Assembly: GCF_024623455.1 (NCBI RefSeq) | Contig: NZ_JANIPJ010000008.1 | Span: 1-64,000, forward strand | Reading direction: 5' to 3' | From: Paenibacillus soyae | GTDB lineage: Bacteria; Bacillota; Bacilli; Paenibacillales; Paenibacillaceae | Length of the DNA stretch: 64,000 bases | Shown: piece by piece, positions 9,437 through 19,371 of the stretch | Layout: each line of letters begins with the position of its first letter | Position numbering within the stretch: the stretch's first letter is position 1 | Position numbers and translations under genes: made by a program | Notes under the pieces: model-generated | Seen by the model: the letters and a program-made list of their open reading frames with translations, nothing else | Databases searched by the model: none | Told to the model about the DNA's origin: nothing

Positions 9437-11797
9437 ATGAGAAGAAAACGCATCCAAAGCGTGACTATAACCTGGTTTCTTTCCTATGTCATCGTACTAT
9501 TATTGCCGATGGTCATCAGTGTATTCGTATATCAGGAATATTCGAGGTCCTTAAAGAATGAAACAAGAATGGCCTATTCTTCTTTGTTGATGCAGCTGCA
9601 AGAGGCTGTCGACAATGATTTGGAAAGTATGAAGCGTTTGAGCCATCAGATCGCTTGGGATCAGAACATTCAGAACCTATTGAGATACACGAATCAAGAT
9701 GTCTCGCAAGGGGGCTTCAGCTATGATTTGTTTTTGCTTGCCCAAAACTTATCACAATACAAGTCCACTTATGTAGATATCGACCAGTTCTATATTTATC
9801 TCTCAACCCCCTATCCGACGGTGGTGTTTCCCGGGGTTGTGAATGAACCGTTAATGGCTTATCAATTTGTTCATATGAATGAGACGTACTCCTATGAAGC
9901 ATGGATTGGAAGCATGCAAGATAAAGTAAATCAGGGCTTAATTTCCATGCCGAGATTAGGAGATAAACCGGCAATTGCTTTCGTGCAAAGCTTTGAGAGT
10001 GCCCGCACTAGAGGGCCAGCCGGTATGAGTGTTGTGATGATTGATCAAGCACGAATTTTGTCAGTCATTCACAAGGTTCAGTTATTCAACGAAGGCAAAG
10101 TATTCATTGTTAATCCGAACAATGAACTATTGGTTTCCAGTGATGAAGCTTCCGAGGAGCTGCTGGAGGTACTGAAGCTAGAGCAACTATCATCTCCATC
10201 AGGCTATGTCAGCTTCGAGTCGGAAGGGCAGAGGTTTGAGGTCATCTACCTTCAGTCACCAGCTACTCAAACCAAATTCATTTCCATTGTACCGAGTCAA
10301 GTATTGTGGGAAAAAGCAGAAAAGGTACGAAGCTTAACTTATTTGAGTCTGCTGGCAAGTATATTAGTCGGGGTTATCCTGTCTTTGCTGCTCTTGCGGA
10401 AAAATTACGGACCCATTCGTCGCCTACTCCACAAGGTAACGGAGAAAGCAGGGGGCTCCGCTCTTCAACGCGAAGGGAATGAATTTGCTTATATTGAACA
10501 TTCATTGAATCAGACGTATCTGAAGATGGACGAAATGTTGGTCGATATGAAGCAGAATCATCACGTGCTTCGTTCCTATTTCATCTCCAGATTGCTCAAG
10601 GGCAAGCTGGACTCCAGGCTGCAGATGGAGGATACCGCAGCGGCTCATGATATTAGCTTCATAAGTGAAGAGTTTGCGGTCATGCTGCTGCTTGTGGAGG
10701 ACGCCGATGACTTCTACCAAAGAGTCGAATGGCTGAAGCCAACCGAGCAGCAGCAGATGCTTCAATTTATTATATCCAATGTCGTGGAGGAATTGGCCAA
10801 GCAAAAGCATAAGGGATTCGTGGTCGAAATAGACGATGTATTCGCATGCCTGATCAATCTCCATTCGTCCGAAGTCGAGCACAATATGAACGATCTGATG
10901 CAATTAGCACAGGAGGCGCAAAGCTTCTTGCATCAGTCGTACCAGATTAACTTGACAATATCGATCAGCACAATTCATAGCTCGTTGACTGGTATTCATC
11001 AAGCTTACCTGCATGCACTAGATGCAATGGAGTATAAGCTGGTGATGGGGAGAAGGGAAATCATACGGTATGACAAGATTCGATATGAACCGCGGGCGAA
11101 TCAGAATAGGACCTATTATTATCCACTTGTGATTGAGCAGAAGCTTATCAACGCGGTAAAAACAGGCAATAAGGAGCTGGCTGTTCAATCGTTAGTTGAC
11201 ATTATAGAACAGAACTTCACCCATCACATTCAATCGCTTCCTATCGTTAAATGTCTAATGTTTGACCTTGCCAGCACCTTGTTGAAAACAATGAATGAGA
11301 CTGACTTCGTTGAAGAGCTAGAAGGGAACACAGCAAGTATCATTGAACAATTAATGCACAGTCAGACCGTTCAGGATATGCAGGAACAGCTCATAATATG
11401 GGTGAGTAAGGTTTGCGAGTATACATTTGAGAAGCGTGAAAGCCAAATTACCGAGAGCCGGCAGCGTGCAGTCCAGGATCTTGTTCATGATGTAATGAGT
11501 TACATTGAAGCAAATGTGAGCGATGCCAATCTGAATGTAGCTATGATTGGTGAGCTCGTACAGATGAGTCCGACTTACGTATCAAAGCTGTTCAAGCAGC
11601 ATACAGGGGACGGATTACTTGAATATCTGAACAAATATCGTGTTCAGCAAGCCAAAAAACTGATCGAGGACCAACAGATGGGCATTAAAGAAGTTGCGGA
11701 GAAGGTTGGCTATACAGAAGCGAACACTTTTATACGCATCTTTAAAAAATATGAGGGGATTACTCCGGGAAAGTATAGGGATTTCTTAATGAGGTGA
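9437..11797 (+). CDS. Membrane-anchored AraC-family regulator
   Basis: A 786-residue regulator of the type that flanks CUT1 sugar importers in Paenibacillus. A transmembrane helix at ~12-32 and a second at ~297-320 bracket an extracellular sensor region; a cytoplasmic stretch with a juxtamembrane helix follows, and the last ~100 residues (DVMSYIEANVSDANLNV...YRDFLMR) form the double helix-turn-helix DNA-binding domain, with the typical VAEKVGYTEANTFIRIFKKYEGITPGKYR second helix region. It probably senses a sugar or binding-protein complex outside and activates the neighbouring lyase and transporter genes. It has its own start behind GAGGAGAG after a terminator. Confidence 0.88.
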   Translation: MRRKRIQSVTITWFLSYVIVLLLPMVISVFVYQEYSRSLKNETRMAYSSLLMQLQEAVDNDLESMKRLSHQIAWDQNIQNLLRYTNQDVSQGGFSYDLFLLAQNLSQYKSTYVDIDQFYIYLSTPYPTVVFPGVVNEPLMAYQFVHMNETYSYEAWIGSMQDKVNQGLISMPRLGDKPAIAFVQSFESARTRGPAGMSVVMIDQARILSVIHKVQLFNEGKVFIVNPNNELLVSSDEASEELLEVLKLEQLSSPSGYVSFESEGQRFEVIYLQSPATQTKFISIVPSQVLWEKAEKVRSLTYLSLLASILVGVILSLLLLRKNYGPIRRLLHKVTEKAGGSALQREGNEFAYIEHSLNQTYLKMDEMLVDMKQNHHVLRSYFISRLLKGKLDSRLQMEDTAAAHDISFISEEFAVMLLLVEDADDFYQRVEWLKPTEQQQMLQFIISNVVEELAKQKHKGFVVEIDDVFACLINLHSSEVEHNMNDLMQLAQEAQSFLHQSYQINLTISISTIHSSLTGIHQAYLHALDAMEYKLVMGRREIIRYDKIRYEPRANQNRTYYYPLVIEQKLINAVKTGNKELAVQSLVDIIEQNFTHHIQSLPIVKCLMFDLASTLLKTMNETDFVEELEGNTASIIEQLMHSQTVQDMQEQLIIWVSKVCEYTFEKRESQITESRQRAVQDLVHDVMSYIEANVSDANLNVAMIGELVQMSPTYVSKLFKQHTGDGLLEYLNKYRVQQAKKLIEDQQMGIKEVAEKVGYTEANTFIRIFKKYEGITPGKYRDFLMR

Positions 11798-11937
11798 AGC
11801 AGTCATAAGCCATTCTCTTCCCTAATTGTTCAGTTGGAAAATTGTAAGTGACATTTGAGGAATTGTCGATATACACGCGGGCTCTTTGTCTGTAGGATAG
11901 GGCACAAGAAGGGAGGGTAAGTAGCTGTTGAAGGTAA

Positions 11938-14031
11938 GTGAAGGATAAAACAAGTGAGAGGATGGTTGATGCAGTGGTAAAAAAGAGCATCTGCAGTGGT
12001 ATTGTTCTCAGCCTAATCATCAGTACATTGTTTTGGATCAACGGTTCCGAGGCTATGGCATCTAATACTAAGCACGATCCCATTTCTAAGCACTACCCCA
12101 TTGAAGATACCTATATTCGAAATGGCGCAGATTCAAATGAAAATTACAGACTTGCGAATGAAATTGGAGTCAAAGACAACAGCTCCTCAACAGGCAGAAT
12201 TGGCTATTTAAAATATAATTTGTCATCGTATAAGAGCGATGTAGCTAACAAAGCGACTCTAAGGCTATTTGTGCGGTCTAAAACTACTGGAAGCATCATC
12301 AACAATATATTCGGTATTGCGAATGAAGTCTGGGATGCCGGCACCATGACGTGGAGCAACGGGTCGCCGTATCATGATGTGGCTTCCAATCTGTATCCCA
12401 GTATACAGGATATTACGACCAATATTGAGGGCGGATACCTGCTGGATCGCCAAATTATTACTGCGGCAGGCACGTACTATGAATATGATGTTACGGATTA
12501 TGTCAATTCAGAGCTTTCCAGTGCAACTGATAAGATTATAGCATTCCTGCTTACGTCGGAAAATGATCTCAATGTAAACTATGACTCTATGGAATCGGGA
12601 AGCAATAAACCAGAGCTCATCCTAGAGCATCCCGCAACTGCTCATACAAAAGTTAAAAAGCTATCAGACACAATTCTTGCACAAGATGGATTAACCTTTG
12701 CTGATGTCAAGTTTGGTTTCTTTCCCAATGTATCAGGAGGCTCAATTGTTACGTATAACGGTTATCAATACACGGTCTATTACAATAGCGATAGGCATGT
12801 ATGCGTAGCTCGAAGAGCAAGCGGCAGCGAAGCCTGGGAGATTGCTGAATTAACGGATTATTTGTTTACGTCCATTGATACGCATAATTATGCAACTCTC
12901 GGCATTTCCTCAGATGGCGTTATTCATCTGACCTTTGATCACCATGCCAATGATTTGCACTATCGCTCTTCCCAGCAAGGTATTGCAAATAACCCGGCTC
13001 AGGTTCAGTGGAGCTCCTCACTCTTCGGCCCGGTTACCAATCAATTATCGGGGAACACGATAACCGATCTGTCCTATCCCACATTCGTTCAAGCACCCAA
13101 TGGCAACCTGCTCTTTATGTATCGCACAAGAGGCTCCGGCAATGGGTGGAGATTTCTGGCGACTTATGATTCAGCATCGCACGGGTGGACACTTAACGGG
13201 AAAATGATTCATAGCTCAGGGACTTATGTAGGCTCTTACACGGGTACAAGCACACAGCGCGGCAATTATCCATTAGGGTTTGTTTTTGACCAGAATGGGC
13301 GCTTGCATATGCCCTTTATATGGAGAGAGACGCCAGATGCGATGTCCAATCATGATATTAATTATATGTATAGCGATAATCATGGTCTTACTTGGAAGAA
13401 CATTAGTGGAACTGTCGTCTCGCAGACAGGTTCAACCTATGCAACCGTTGAATCGCCGGGCATCATAGTATCGCCAATTCCCCAGAGACGAGGACTTGTC
13501 AATTCTAACTTTAATACGGCAGATGCTGATGCCGCAGGAAGAATTCACTTTATGTCACAGCATATGCCAGACGATACTCCCGATGCAGCCGCATCCAATG
13601 AAGTTGTAAGGAGATACTTCCATTATTGGATAGATGAAAACGGCAATGTCAACAAGACTAATTTACATGCTCAGGGCTCAAATTCGCCAGTGTTGTTAGC
13701 GGATAATGGCGATGCGTATTTTGTATATATTTCGAAAAGCTATACGTATACCAAAATTGAAGATCGAAAATTTGGGCAAGGCAAACTACGAATAGCAAGA
13801 GCGACTGCTGCAAGCAATTACACCGACTGGAATATCATCTACACCGATAACAGTCTGCCGGGATTGGCCGAAGGCTTGAGAATCGATGCCGACAGGTTTA
13901 AGAAGGATGGTATTATCTCTGTATTCGTGCAAGAAAACCCGAAGACAATGCTCGGGGAGGCAACAAAGGTGCGAATCATTGAATATGGAATTAAACAACC
14001 GTTTGGCCAACAGAACAAGTTGAAAACATAA
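11938..14031 (+). CDS. Secreted BNR-type seven-blade propeller lyase (PL24/PL25-like ulvan lyase candidate)
   Basis: A secreted protein of up to 697 residues. The start is uncertain: GTG 11938 is the longest, but ATG 11962 or GTG 11974 would give a tidier signal peptide (VKKSICSGIVLSL...EAMA). Residues ~45-230 are a DNRLRE-type beta-sandwich (TYIRNG, LKYNLSSYKS, WSNG, YYEYDVTDYV), often carbohydrate binding. Residues ~245-690 form a BNR_4-like propeller with DTHNYATLGIS and DGVIHLTFDHHANDLHYRSS; the paired histidines of this segment are the signature of PL24/PL25 ulvan lyases and relatives, where His takes part in beta-elimination. GH88, GH78 and sulfatase genes nearby support ulvan or another rhamnose/uronate sulfated glycan. 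The subfamily is inferred. Confidence 0.65.
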   Translation: MKDKTSERMVDAVVKKSICSGIVLSLIISTLFWINGSEAMASNTKHDPISKHYPIEDTYIRNGADSNENYRLANEIGVKDNSSSTGRIGYLKYNLSSYKSDVANKATLRLFVRSKTTGSIINNIFGIANEVWDAGTMTWSNGSPYHDVASNLYPSIQDITTNIEGGYLLDRQIITAAGTYYEYDVTDYVNSELSSATDKIIAFLLTSENDLNVNYDSMESGSNKPELILEHPATAHTKVKKLSDTILAQDGLTFADVKFGFFPNVSGGSIVTYNGYQYTVYYNSDRHVCVARRASGSEAWEIAELTDYLFTSIDTHNYATLGISSDGVIHLTFDHHANDLHYRSSQQGIANNPAQVQWSSSLFGPVTNQLSGNTITDLSYPTFVQAPNGNLLFMYRTRGSGNGWRFLATYDSASHGWTLNGKMIHSSGTYVGSYTGTSTQRGNYPLGFVFDQNGRLHMPFIWRETPDAMSNHDINYMYSDNHGLTWKNISGTVVSQTGSTYATVESPGIIVSPIPQRRGLVNSNFNTADADAAGRIHFMSQHMPDDTPDAAASNEVVRRYFHYWIDENGNVNKTNLHAQGSNSPVLLADNGDAYFVYISKSYTYTKIEDRKFGQGKLRIARATAASNYTDWNIIYTDNSLPGLAEGLRIDADRFKKDGIISVFVQENPKTMLGEATKVRIIEYGIKQPFGQQNKLKT

Positions 14032-14063
14032 TGATAATATAACGGTTCTTCCTTTTTTCAGTG

Positions 14064-14115
14064 CTCATGCTGTGTGTCAGCAGGATCGTTTGCTGCTCGC
14101 AGCATGAGTTTTTTT
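14064..14115 (+). terminator. Rho-independent terminator after the propeller lyase
   Basis: CTCATGCTG pairs perfectly with CAGCATGAG and is followed by seven T residues. Confidence 0.85.
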
Positions 14116-14263
14116 GAAATTGTGAATGAAGCTGCAAAAATGATTAGCTGCATATCGAGTTTTGTAGATGGAATTTCGTAAATGATCGATATACGTTGTG
14201 GAAAATGGGCTTTTATAATCGGGAGGAGGAGTTGCAAAGCTCTCGACACAAAATGGGAGGTTG

Positions 14264-15919
14264 ATGGTTACGGTGAGAAAGACAAAAACAAGCTTGTTGG
14301 CTGCAGTACTCGCGGTATTCATGATTCTAGTCAGTGTAACAACAGCATGCTCCAGCAATTCAGAGGAGACAGGTCAGAGCTCGAACTCTCCGACGCAAAG
14401 CGCAGCTCCTCAAGACAATTCGAACGAGGCGACGACCTATCCGATTCAAACGGACAAGAATCTTACGTATTGGGCAGGCATTAATTCCAATCTGGCTGGA
14501 ATCCGATCCTCGCTCGATGAGGTTCCATTTTTCCAGGAATGGCAGAAGAGGACGGGCGTTCCGTTGACGTTCATTTCACCTACGGCGGGTCAACAGAAGG
14601 AAGCTCTCAATGTTATGCTCGCTTCTGGTGAAATGCCCGATGTGATTGAATACTCGTGGATTAGTTTCCCTGGCGGACCGGAGAAAGCCATTAAAGATGG
14701 CTACATTATTAGTCTAAATGAATTAATTGATCAACATGCACCGAATCTGAAAAAATATTTGGAGGAGCATCCAGAGGTTGATCGCTTGGTGAAGACAGAT
14801 ACTGGCAATTATTACGGATTCCCGTTTATTCGCGGAGATGAATCCCTCCTGGTCTTCCAAGGACCCATTATCCGCCAGGATTGGCTGGATGAGCTTGGTC
14901 TTGAGATGCCAACTACAATCGATGAATGGTATACCGTTTTGAAGGCGTTCAAGGAGAAGAAGGGAGCTACTGCACCATTATCGTTCCTAAGCGAAGGAAG
15001 GCTGGCAGCCCTAGGGAACGGAGCAATCATTGGAGCATTTGATATCAATCAAGGTTTCTATTTGGATAACGGACAAATTAAGTATGGTCCTGCAGAGCCC
15101 CGGTACAAGGATTTTCTAGCTACTATGAGCAAGTGGTATGCGGAAGGACTGTTAGACAAGAACATAGCGACAACGGATCAGAAAACGTTGGATGCAAATA
15201 TCATTAGCGGAGCGACGGGTGTATCTCTTGGCAATGCTGGCTCACAGTTAGGAAAGTGGACACCGCTCCTTAGTGAGAAAGACCCGAGAGCGGTATTGGC
15301 CCCGGCGCCATACCCTGTCCTGAATAAGGGGGATGTTCCGAGATTTGGACAGCTGGATAATGCTTTCGCTGTTAATGGCACGGCTGCGATTACCTCGAAA
15401 AGCAAAAATCCGGAGCTGGCTGTGAAGATGCTTGATTATGCTTACAGCGAGGAAGGGCATATGCTCTTTAACTTTGGGATCGAAGGCGTCAGCTACACTA
15501 TGGAGAACGGATATCCTACTTATACGGACTTAATGATGAAAAATCCGGATAATTTGGCTCCTGCCCAAGCCTTGTCCCTATATATCAGAGGCAATTATTT
15601 TGGTCCCTTCGTGCAAGATAAACGCTACAGCGAACAATATAACGTGCTGCAATCGCAGAAGGATTCTATTGAGGTCTGGAAGACGGATGCTAAGTCAACC
15701 AAGTTGCCTCCGATTACGGCAACACCTGAGGAGAGTACAGAGTTAGCGAAAATCATGACAGATGTGGATACACTTGTGAATGAAATGACGCTCAAAATTA
15801 TTTTGGGAAGCGAGCCATTATCCAGCTATGAGTCCTATATGAAGAAGATGGAAACGCTTAACTTTGACAGAGCGATTGAAATTCAAGAAGCTGCTCTAGA
15901 CCGATTCAATAAGCGTTAA
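14264..15919 (+). CDS. Sugar ABC transporter substrate-binding lipoprotein
   Basis: A ~551-residue CUT1-type binding protein with a lipoprotein signal (VRKTKTSLL, hydrophobic core, lipobox TTAC) and an Asn/Ser/Gln-rich linker. The GGGAGG site at 14255-14260 lies just before TTG 14261, ATG 14264 and GTG 14273; the ATG is taken. It belongs to the same long family as the two proteins at 1.9-5.4 kb but is only distantly similar to them. The two permease genes follow, making this the first complete importer of the window (it still lacks an ATPase). The adjacent GH88 suggests that unsaturated uronate oligosaccharides are the cargo. Confidence 0.9.
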   Translation: MVTVRKTKTSLLAAVLAVFMILVSVTTACSSNSEETGQSSNSPTQSAAPQDNSNEATTYPIQTDKNLTYWAGINSNLAGIRSSLDEVPFFQEWQKRTGVPLTFISPTAGQQKEALNVMLASGEMPDVIEYSWISFPGGPEKAIKDGYIISLNELIDQHAPNLKKYLEEHPEVDRLVKTDTGNYYGFPFIRGDESLLVFQGPIIRQDWLDELGLEMPTTIDEWYTVLKAFKEKKGATAPLSFLSEGRLAALGNGAIIGAFDINQGFYLDNGQIKYGPAEPRYKDFLATMSKWYAEGLLDKNIATTDQKTLDANIISGATGVSLGNAGSQLGKWTPLLSEKDPRAVLAPAPYPVLNKGDVPRFGQLDNAFAVNGTAAITSKSKNPELAVKMLDYAYSEEGHMLFNFGIEGVSYTMENGYPTYTDLMMKNPDNLAPAQALSLYIRGNYFGPFVQDKRYSEQYNVLQSQKDSIEVWKTDAKSTKLPPITATPEESTELAKIMTDVDTLVNEMTLKIILGSEPLSSYESYMKKMETLNFDRAIEIQEAALDRFNKR

Positions 15920-15943
15920 TAAGTACACGATAATAAGTACAAA

Positions 15944-15975
15944 GGTGGCTTAGAGCTCCCTAAGTCTGAGCCACC
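15944..15975 (+). promoter_or_regulatory. Stem-loop between binding protein and permease genes
   Basis: GGTGGCTTAGA pairs with TCTGAGCCACC (one G-T) around a 10-base loop, with no T-run. Such hairpins often protect the abundant upstream binding-protein mRNA from decay while allowing some read-through to the permeases. Confidence 0.6.
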
Positions 15976-16018
15976 ACCGCTTAACTTAAAGGCAATCAAG
16001 TAAATAAGGGGCGAGAGA

Positions 16019-16981
16019 ATGAGACCTTCAGCATCCCCTAGCCATGCTGGGAAACCTGTTAAGAGCAAAGAATTTGTTGTTAGTCGCCTGGTGAAGGATT
16101 TGGCGCTGAACAGGTACTTATATATCATGATGATACCTGTTCTTGCGTATTATATCCTTTTTCAATACGGTCCGATGTATGGAGCTATCATTGCTTTCAA
16201 AGAGTATTCTCCGATTAAAGGAATCTTAGGAAGTGATTGGGTGGGTTTGACGCACTTTCAATCTTTTTTTGAAAGCTATTATTTCTGGCGCATTCTGAAG
16301 AATACGCTATTGTTAAGCCTGTACTCCCTTTGCTTTGAATTTCCAGCTCCCATCATTCTCGCTTTGTTAATTAATGAGGTCCGAAATAAACGGTTTAAAT
16401 CCATTGTACAATCCGTAACCTACATGCCTCATTTCATTTCCCTGATCGTTATTTGTGGAATAATAAAGGATTTTACGAATAGCGGGGGCTTGATTAATAC
16501 CTTTATTACCTATCTTGGCGGAGACGGGCAGGCAATGCTTCAGAAGCCAGAGCTCTTTCGGAGCATCTATATCATATCCGACATATGGCAAGGTATGGGA
16601 TGGACATCCATTATCTATTTAGCTGCGCTCATGAATGTGGACCAAGAGCAATTTGAAGCGGCCCGAATCGACGGAGCCGGGAGGTTGAGGCAAATATGGA
16701 ATGTATCCCTTCCAGGCATACTGCCAACTATTATCATAATGCTCATTCTCCGTATTGGCAATTTGCTTAGCGTAGGGTTCGAGAAGATCATCCTGTTGTA
16801 TAATCCTGCGATTTATGATACTGCGGATGTTATCTCATCCTTTGTTTATCGTAAGGGCTTGCTCGAATTCGGATGGAGCTATAGTGCGGCTGTTGGTTTG
16901 TTTAATTCTGTAGTCAATCTGATATTGTTGGTGCTTGCCAATCGTCTGAGCAAAAAATTTAGCGAGAATAGCTTATGGTAA
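16019..16981 (+). CDS. Sugar ABC transporter permease (LplB type)
   Basis: A 320-residue CUT1 inner-membrane permease with about six transmembrane helices; the first starts near residue 38 (YLYIMMIPVLAYYILF). The EAA-type coupling loop EAARIDGAGRLRQIWNVSLPGI, which contacts the ATPase, is intact. The C-terminus KKFSENSLW is typical of LplB-like permeases. The N-terminal ~30 residues are hydrophilic and longer than usual, so an internal start is possible. The next permease gene begins 14 bases after this stop. Confidence 0.92.
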   Translation: MRPSASPSHAGKPVKSKEFVVSRLVKDLALNRYLYIMMIPVLAYYILFQYGPMYGAIIAFKEYSPIKGILGSDWVGLTHFQSFFESYYFWRILKNTLLLSLYSLCFEFPAPIILALLINEVRNKRFKSIVQSVTYMPHFISLIVICGIIKDFTNSGGLINTFITYLGGDGQAMLQKPELFRSIYIISDIWQGMGWTSIIYLAALMNVDQEQFEAARIDGAGRLRQIWNVSLPGILPTIIIMLILRIGNLLSVGFEKIILLYNPAIYDTADVISSFVYRKGLLEFGWSYSAAVGLFNSVVNLILLVLANRLSKKFSENSLW

Positions 16982-16995
16982 GGGGGGTGAGCAGC

Positions 16996-17877
16996 ATGAA
17001 GACGAAAAAATCCGGACTTGAACGGACATTTGATATTTGCTTATATGCAGTCTTGTCGGTTTTGGTTGTCGTTACCTTGTACCCTCTCATCTATGTGGCA
17101 TTTGCATCGATTAGCGATGCAGCATATATCGTTGCTCACAAAGGAATTTTGTGGAAGCCGGTAGGGGTCAATTTTGAGGCGTATAAAAGCGTTTTTGCCA
17201 ATGATGCCATATGGAGCGGATACAAGAATACATTATTTATCATTGTATTTGGGGTTATGCTGAATTTATTCATGACGTCGCTGGGAGCTTACGTGCTGTC
17301 ACGCAAAAATGTCATGTTGAATAAACCGATTATGATTTTTATCATCATTACGATGTTCTTTCATGGGGGTCTCATTCCCTTTTATCTGGTTGTGAAGGGT
17401 GTAGGACTGCTCGACACGCTTTGGGCGCCTATTATTCCATTTGCTATTAACACGTTTAATTTGATTATATTAAGAACCTCGTTTCAATCCATTCCAGATA
17501 GTCTGGAAGAAGCGGCTAAGATGGATGGTGCCAATCACTTTGTTATTTTGTTCCGTATTATTCTGCCTTTATCCCTGCCCATCATGGCGGTCATGACGCT
17601 TTATTATGCCGTGGACAAATGGAATGGATGGTTCTATTCTTCAATCTTTATTAGTGACAGAGATTTATATCCGTTGCAATTGGTCATCAGAGAGATTCTG
17701 ATAGCAAACTCGACAGAGGGGATGACAGCTGGCGGATCAGGAAACGACTTATTCCAAATTGGCGAAACGATTAAGTATGCGACCATAATGGTGTCAACTT
17801 TGCCTATTCTAATGGTTTATCCTTATTTGCAGCGATATTTTGTTAAGGGAGTAATGGTTGGATCACTAAAGGGCTAG
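16996..17877 (+). CDS. Sugar ABC transporter permease (YtcP type)
   Basis: A 293-residue CUT1 permease forming the membrane channel with the preceding gene product. The start is set at ATG 16996 behind AAGGGGGGTG; an upstream in-frame ATG at 16975 overlaps the previous gene and has no good ribosome site. The coupling loop EEAAKMDGANHFVILFRIILPLS and the C-terminal YPYLQRYFVKGVMVGSLKG are characteristic of YtcP-type partners. About six membrane segments are visible. Confidence 0.92.
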   Translation: MKTKKSGLERTFDICLYAVLSVLVVVTLYPLIYVAFASISDAAYIVAHKGILWKPVGVNFEAYKSVFANDAIWSGYKNTLFIIVFGVMLNLFMTSLGAYVLSRKNVMLNKPIMIFIIITMFFHGGLIPFYLVVKGVGLLDTLWAPIIPFAINTFNLIILRTSFQSIPDSLEEAAKMDGANHFVILFRIILPLSLPIMAVMTLYYAVDKWNGWFYSSIFISDRDLYPLQLVIREILIANSTEGMTAGGSGNDLFQIGETIKYATIMVSTLPILMVYPYLQRYFVKGVMVGSLKG

Positions 17878-17907
17878 TCCATCGGCTAGCAGGGGGAGGA
17901 TATTCAA

Positions 17908-19029
17908 ATGGCGGATAGTTATTGGTTCGATCACGCCTGGGAACAGACAGTAGAGAAGGTGAAAAGGACGAGCAGGCGTATAGGGGTGTCCTATCCGCAT
18001 CTCTCTATTGATGGAACTTATGATAATAATAAGAGCTTCTGGACCAAGGGCTTCTGGCCCGGTATGCTGTGGCAAATATATAGAGAGACGAAGGATGAGC
18101 GACTGAAGGGGATTGCCGTTGCAATAGAAGACGAGCTTGATGAAGTGCTGAACGGATTCTATGTCCTGCATCATGATGTAGGCTTTGTATGGAGCTTAAC
18201 TTCAGTGGCACAGCATAAACTGCTGAGCAGTGAAGCTTCCAAGCGAAGAGCGCTTACCGCTGCAAGTCATCTCGCAGGGCGGTTTAATCTGAAGGGCAGC
18301 TTCATTCGAGCATGGAATGATCAGCAGGGCGGCGGCAGGGACAACCGAGGATGGGTCATTATTGATTGCATGATGAATCTTCCTATCCTTTATTGGGCGT
18401 CCGAAGAAACAGGCGATCCGCGTTTCAAGCATATTGCGATCGAGCATGCGGATACCGTGTTGAGAGAGCATATTCGTGAAGACGGCTCTGTTCATCATAT
18501 TGTTTGCTTTGATCCTGACACCGGGGAAAGAGTAGGAGCAATGAGCGGCCAAGGCTATTCGCCTGATTCTGCGTGGTCGAGAGGCGCGTCATGGGCGATT
18601 CATGGATTCGCTTTGTCTTATCGGTATACAGGTGAGCAAAGATATCTGCAGGCAGCGAAGAAAGCAGCACATTATTTCATCGCCAGTCTGCCCGAGGACC
18701 ATGTCCCTTACTGGGATCTGAGAGCGCCGCTTGAAGAGAATATGCCGAGAGACACTACGGCTGCAGCTTGTGCGGCGAGTGGATTGATCGAAATAGGCAG
18801 ATCTGTGCCCGAACAGGAAAAACGATTTTATCTGGAGTGGGCAGAGCGAATCATGAAATCGCTCTATGAGAATTATGGAGCATGGGATACAGAAGAGGAA
18901 GCGCTGTTGGTGAAGGGGACATCCCATTACCCTGCAGGACTTGGCATTAATACGCCTATAATCTATGGAGACTACTTCTTTATGGAGGCGTTGTCCAAGC
19001 TGAGGGGCAATACAGAATTGTTTTGGTAA
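17908..19029 (+). CDS. GH88 unsaturated glucuronyl hydrolase
   Basis: A 373-residue (alpha/alpha)6-barrel enzyme without signal peptide, the normal length for GH88. The two essential aspartates of the family are in HHDVGFVW (Asp90, like Asp88 of the Bacillus GL1 enzyme) and VIIDCMMNLP (Asp153, like Asp149); QGYSPDSAWSRGASWA and the terminal DYFFMEAL are also family hallmarks. It removes the 4,5-unsaturated uronic acid left at the non-reducing end by polysaccharide lyases, giving 4-deoxy-5-keto-uronate. It sits 30 bases after the permease gene, so imported lyase products would meet it at once. This is strong evidence that the locus uses lyase chemistry. Confidence 0.9.
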   Translation: MADSYWFDHAWEQTVEKVKRTSRRIGVSYPHLSIDGTYDNNKSFWTKGFWPGMLWQIYRETKDERLKGIAVAIEDELDEVLNGFYVLHHDVGFVWSLTSVAQHKLLSSEASKRRALTAASHLAGRFNLKGSFIRAWNDQQGGGRDNRGWVIIDCMMNLPILYWASEETGDPRFKHIAIEHADTVLREHIREDGSVHHIVCFDPDTGERVGAMSGQGYSPDSAWSRGASWAIHGFALSYRYTGEQRYLQAAKKAAHYFIASLPEDHVPYWDLRAPLEENMPRDTTAAACAASGLIEIGRSVPEQEKRFYLEWAERIMKSLYENYGAWDTEEEALLVKGTSHYPAGLGINTPIIYGDYFFMEALSKLRGNTELFW

Positions 19030-19371
19030 TAAGCATCACTAAGCCTACAGCTTTGTCATAGGGGGGGAGGCTTAGCTGCGTTACAAACAGAACGAAGCAG
19101 GGGCGAAAAGGCGGTGAAAGGTGTCACTGAAGGGGTTTTCGTTAGGCGTTCGTTTTTTCAACAGATCACGGAGGATCTCTATTACCAGTCGACAGCCATA
19201 GGTGCATCCGCATTAAATGTGTATTGATGACAATAAAATTACAATCTTGAATTAATTACAAGGAGGTGAATTCCCGCCTAGACTTCATTCACACCAGCAC
19301 CTCTGATGCTGTCAAAGTGGAGATCTTGAGAGTGAACGAGATAACATTAATTTATTGTGGGAGGGAATTAA
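19030..19371 (+). other. Intergenic stretch with terminator; AT-rich leader of next gene
   Basis: No gene is seen here. The first half holds a terminator-like structure (19090-19158); the second half turns AT-rich and leads into the GGGAGG site of the next gene. A second Shine-Dalgarno-like AAGGAGGTGA at 19260-19269 has no convincing open frame behind it and may be a remnant. Confidence 0.5.
19090..19158 (+). terminator. Probable terminator of the importer/GH88 operon
   Basis: Outer arms GAACG/CGTTC and inner arms CGAAAA/TTTTCG can pair, followed by GTTTTTT. The stem is interrupted and the loop is long, so this is only probable. Confidence 0.45.

Noticed and set aside
19260-19371. Possible start of another gene behind AAGGAGGTGA at 19260
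   Set aside because: The frames behind this site close quickly or have no start at proper spacing; at most it is a gene remnant.
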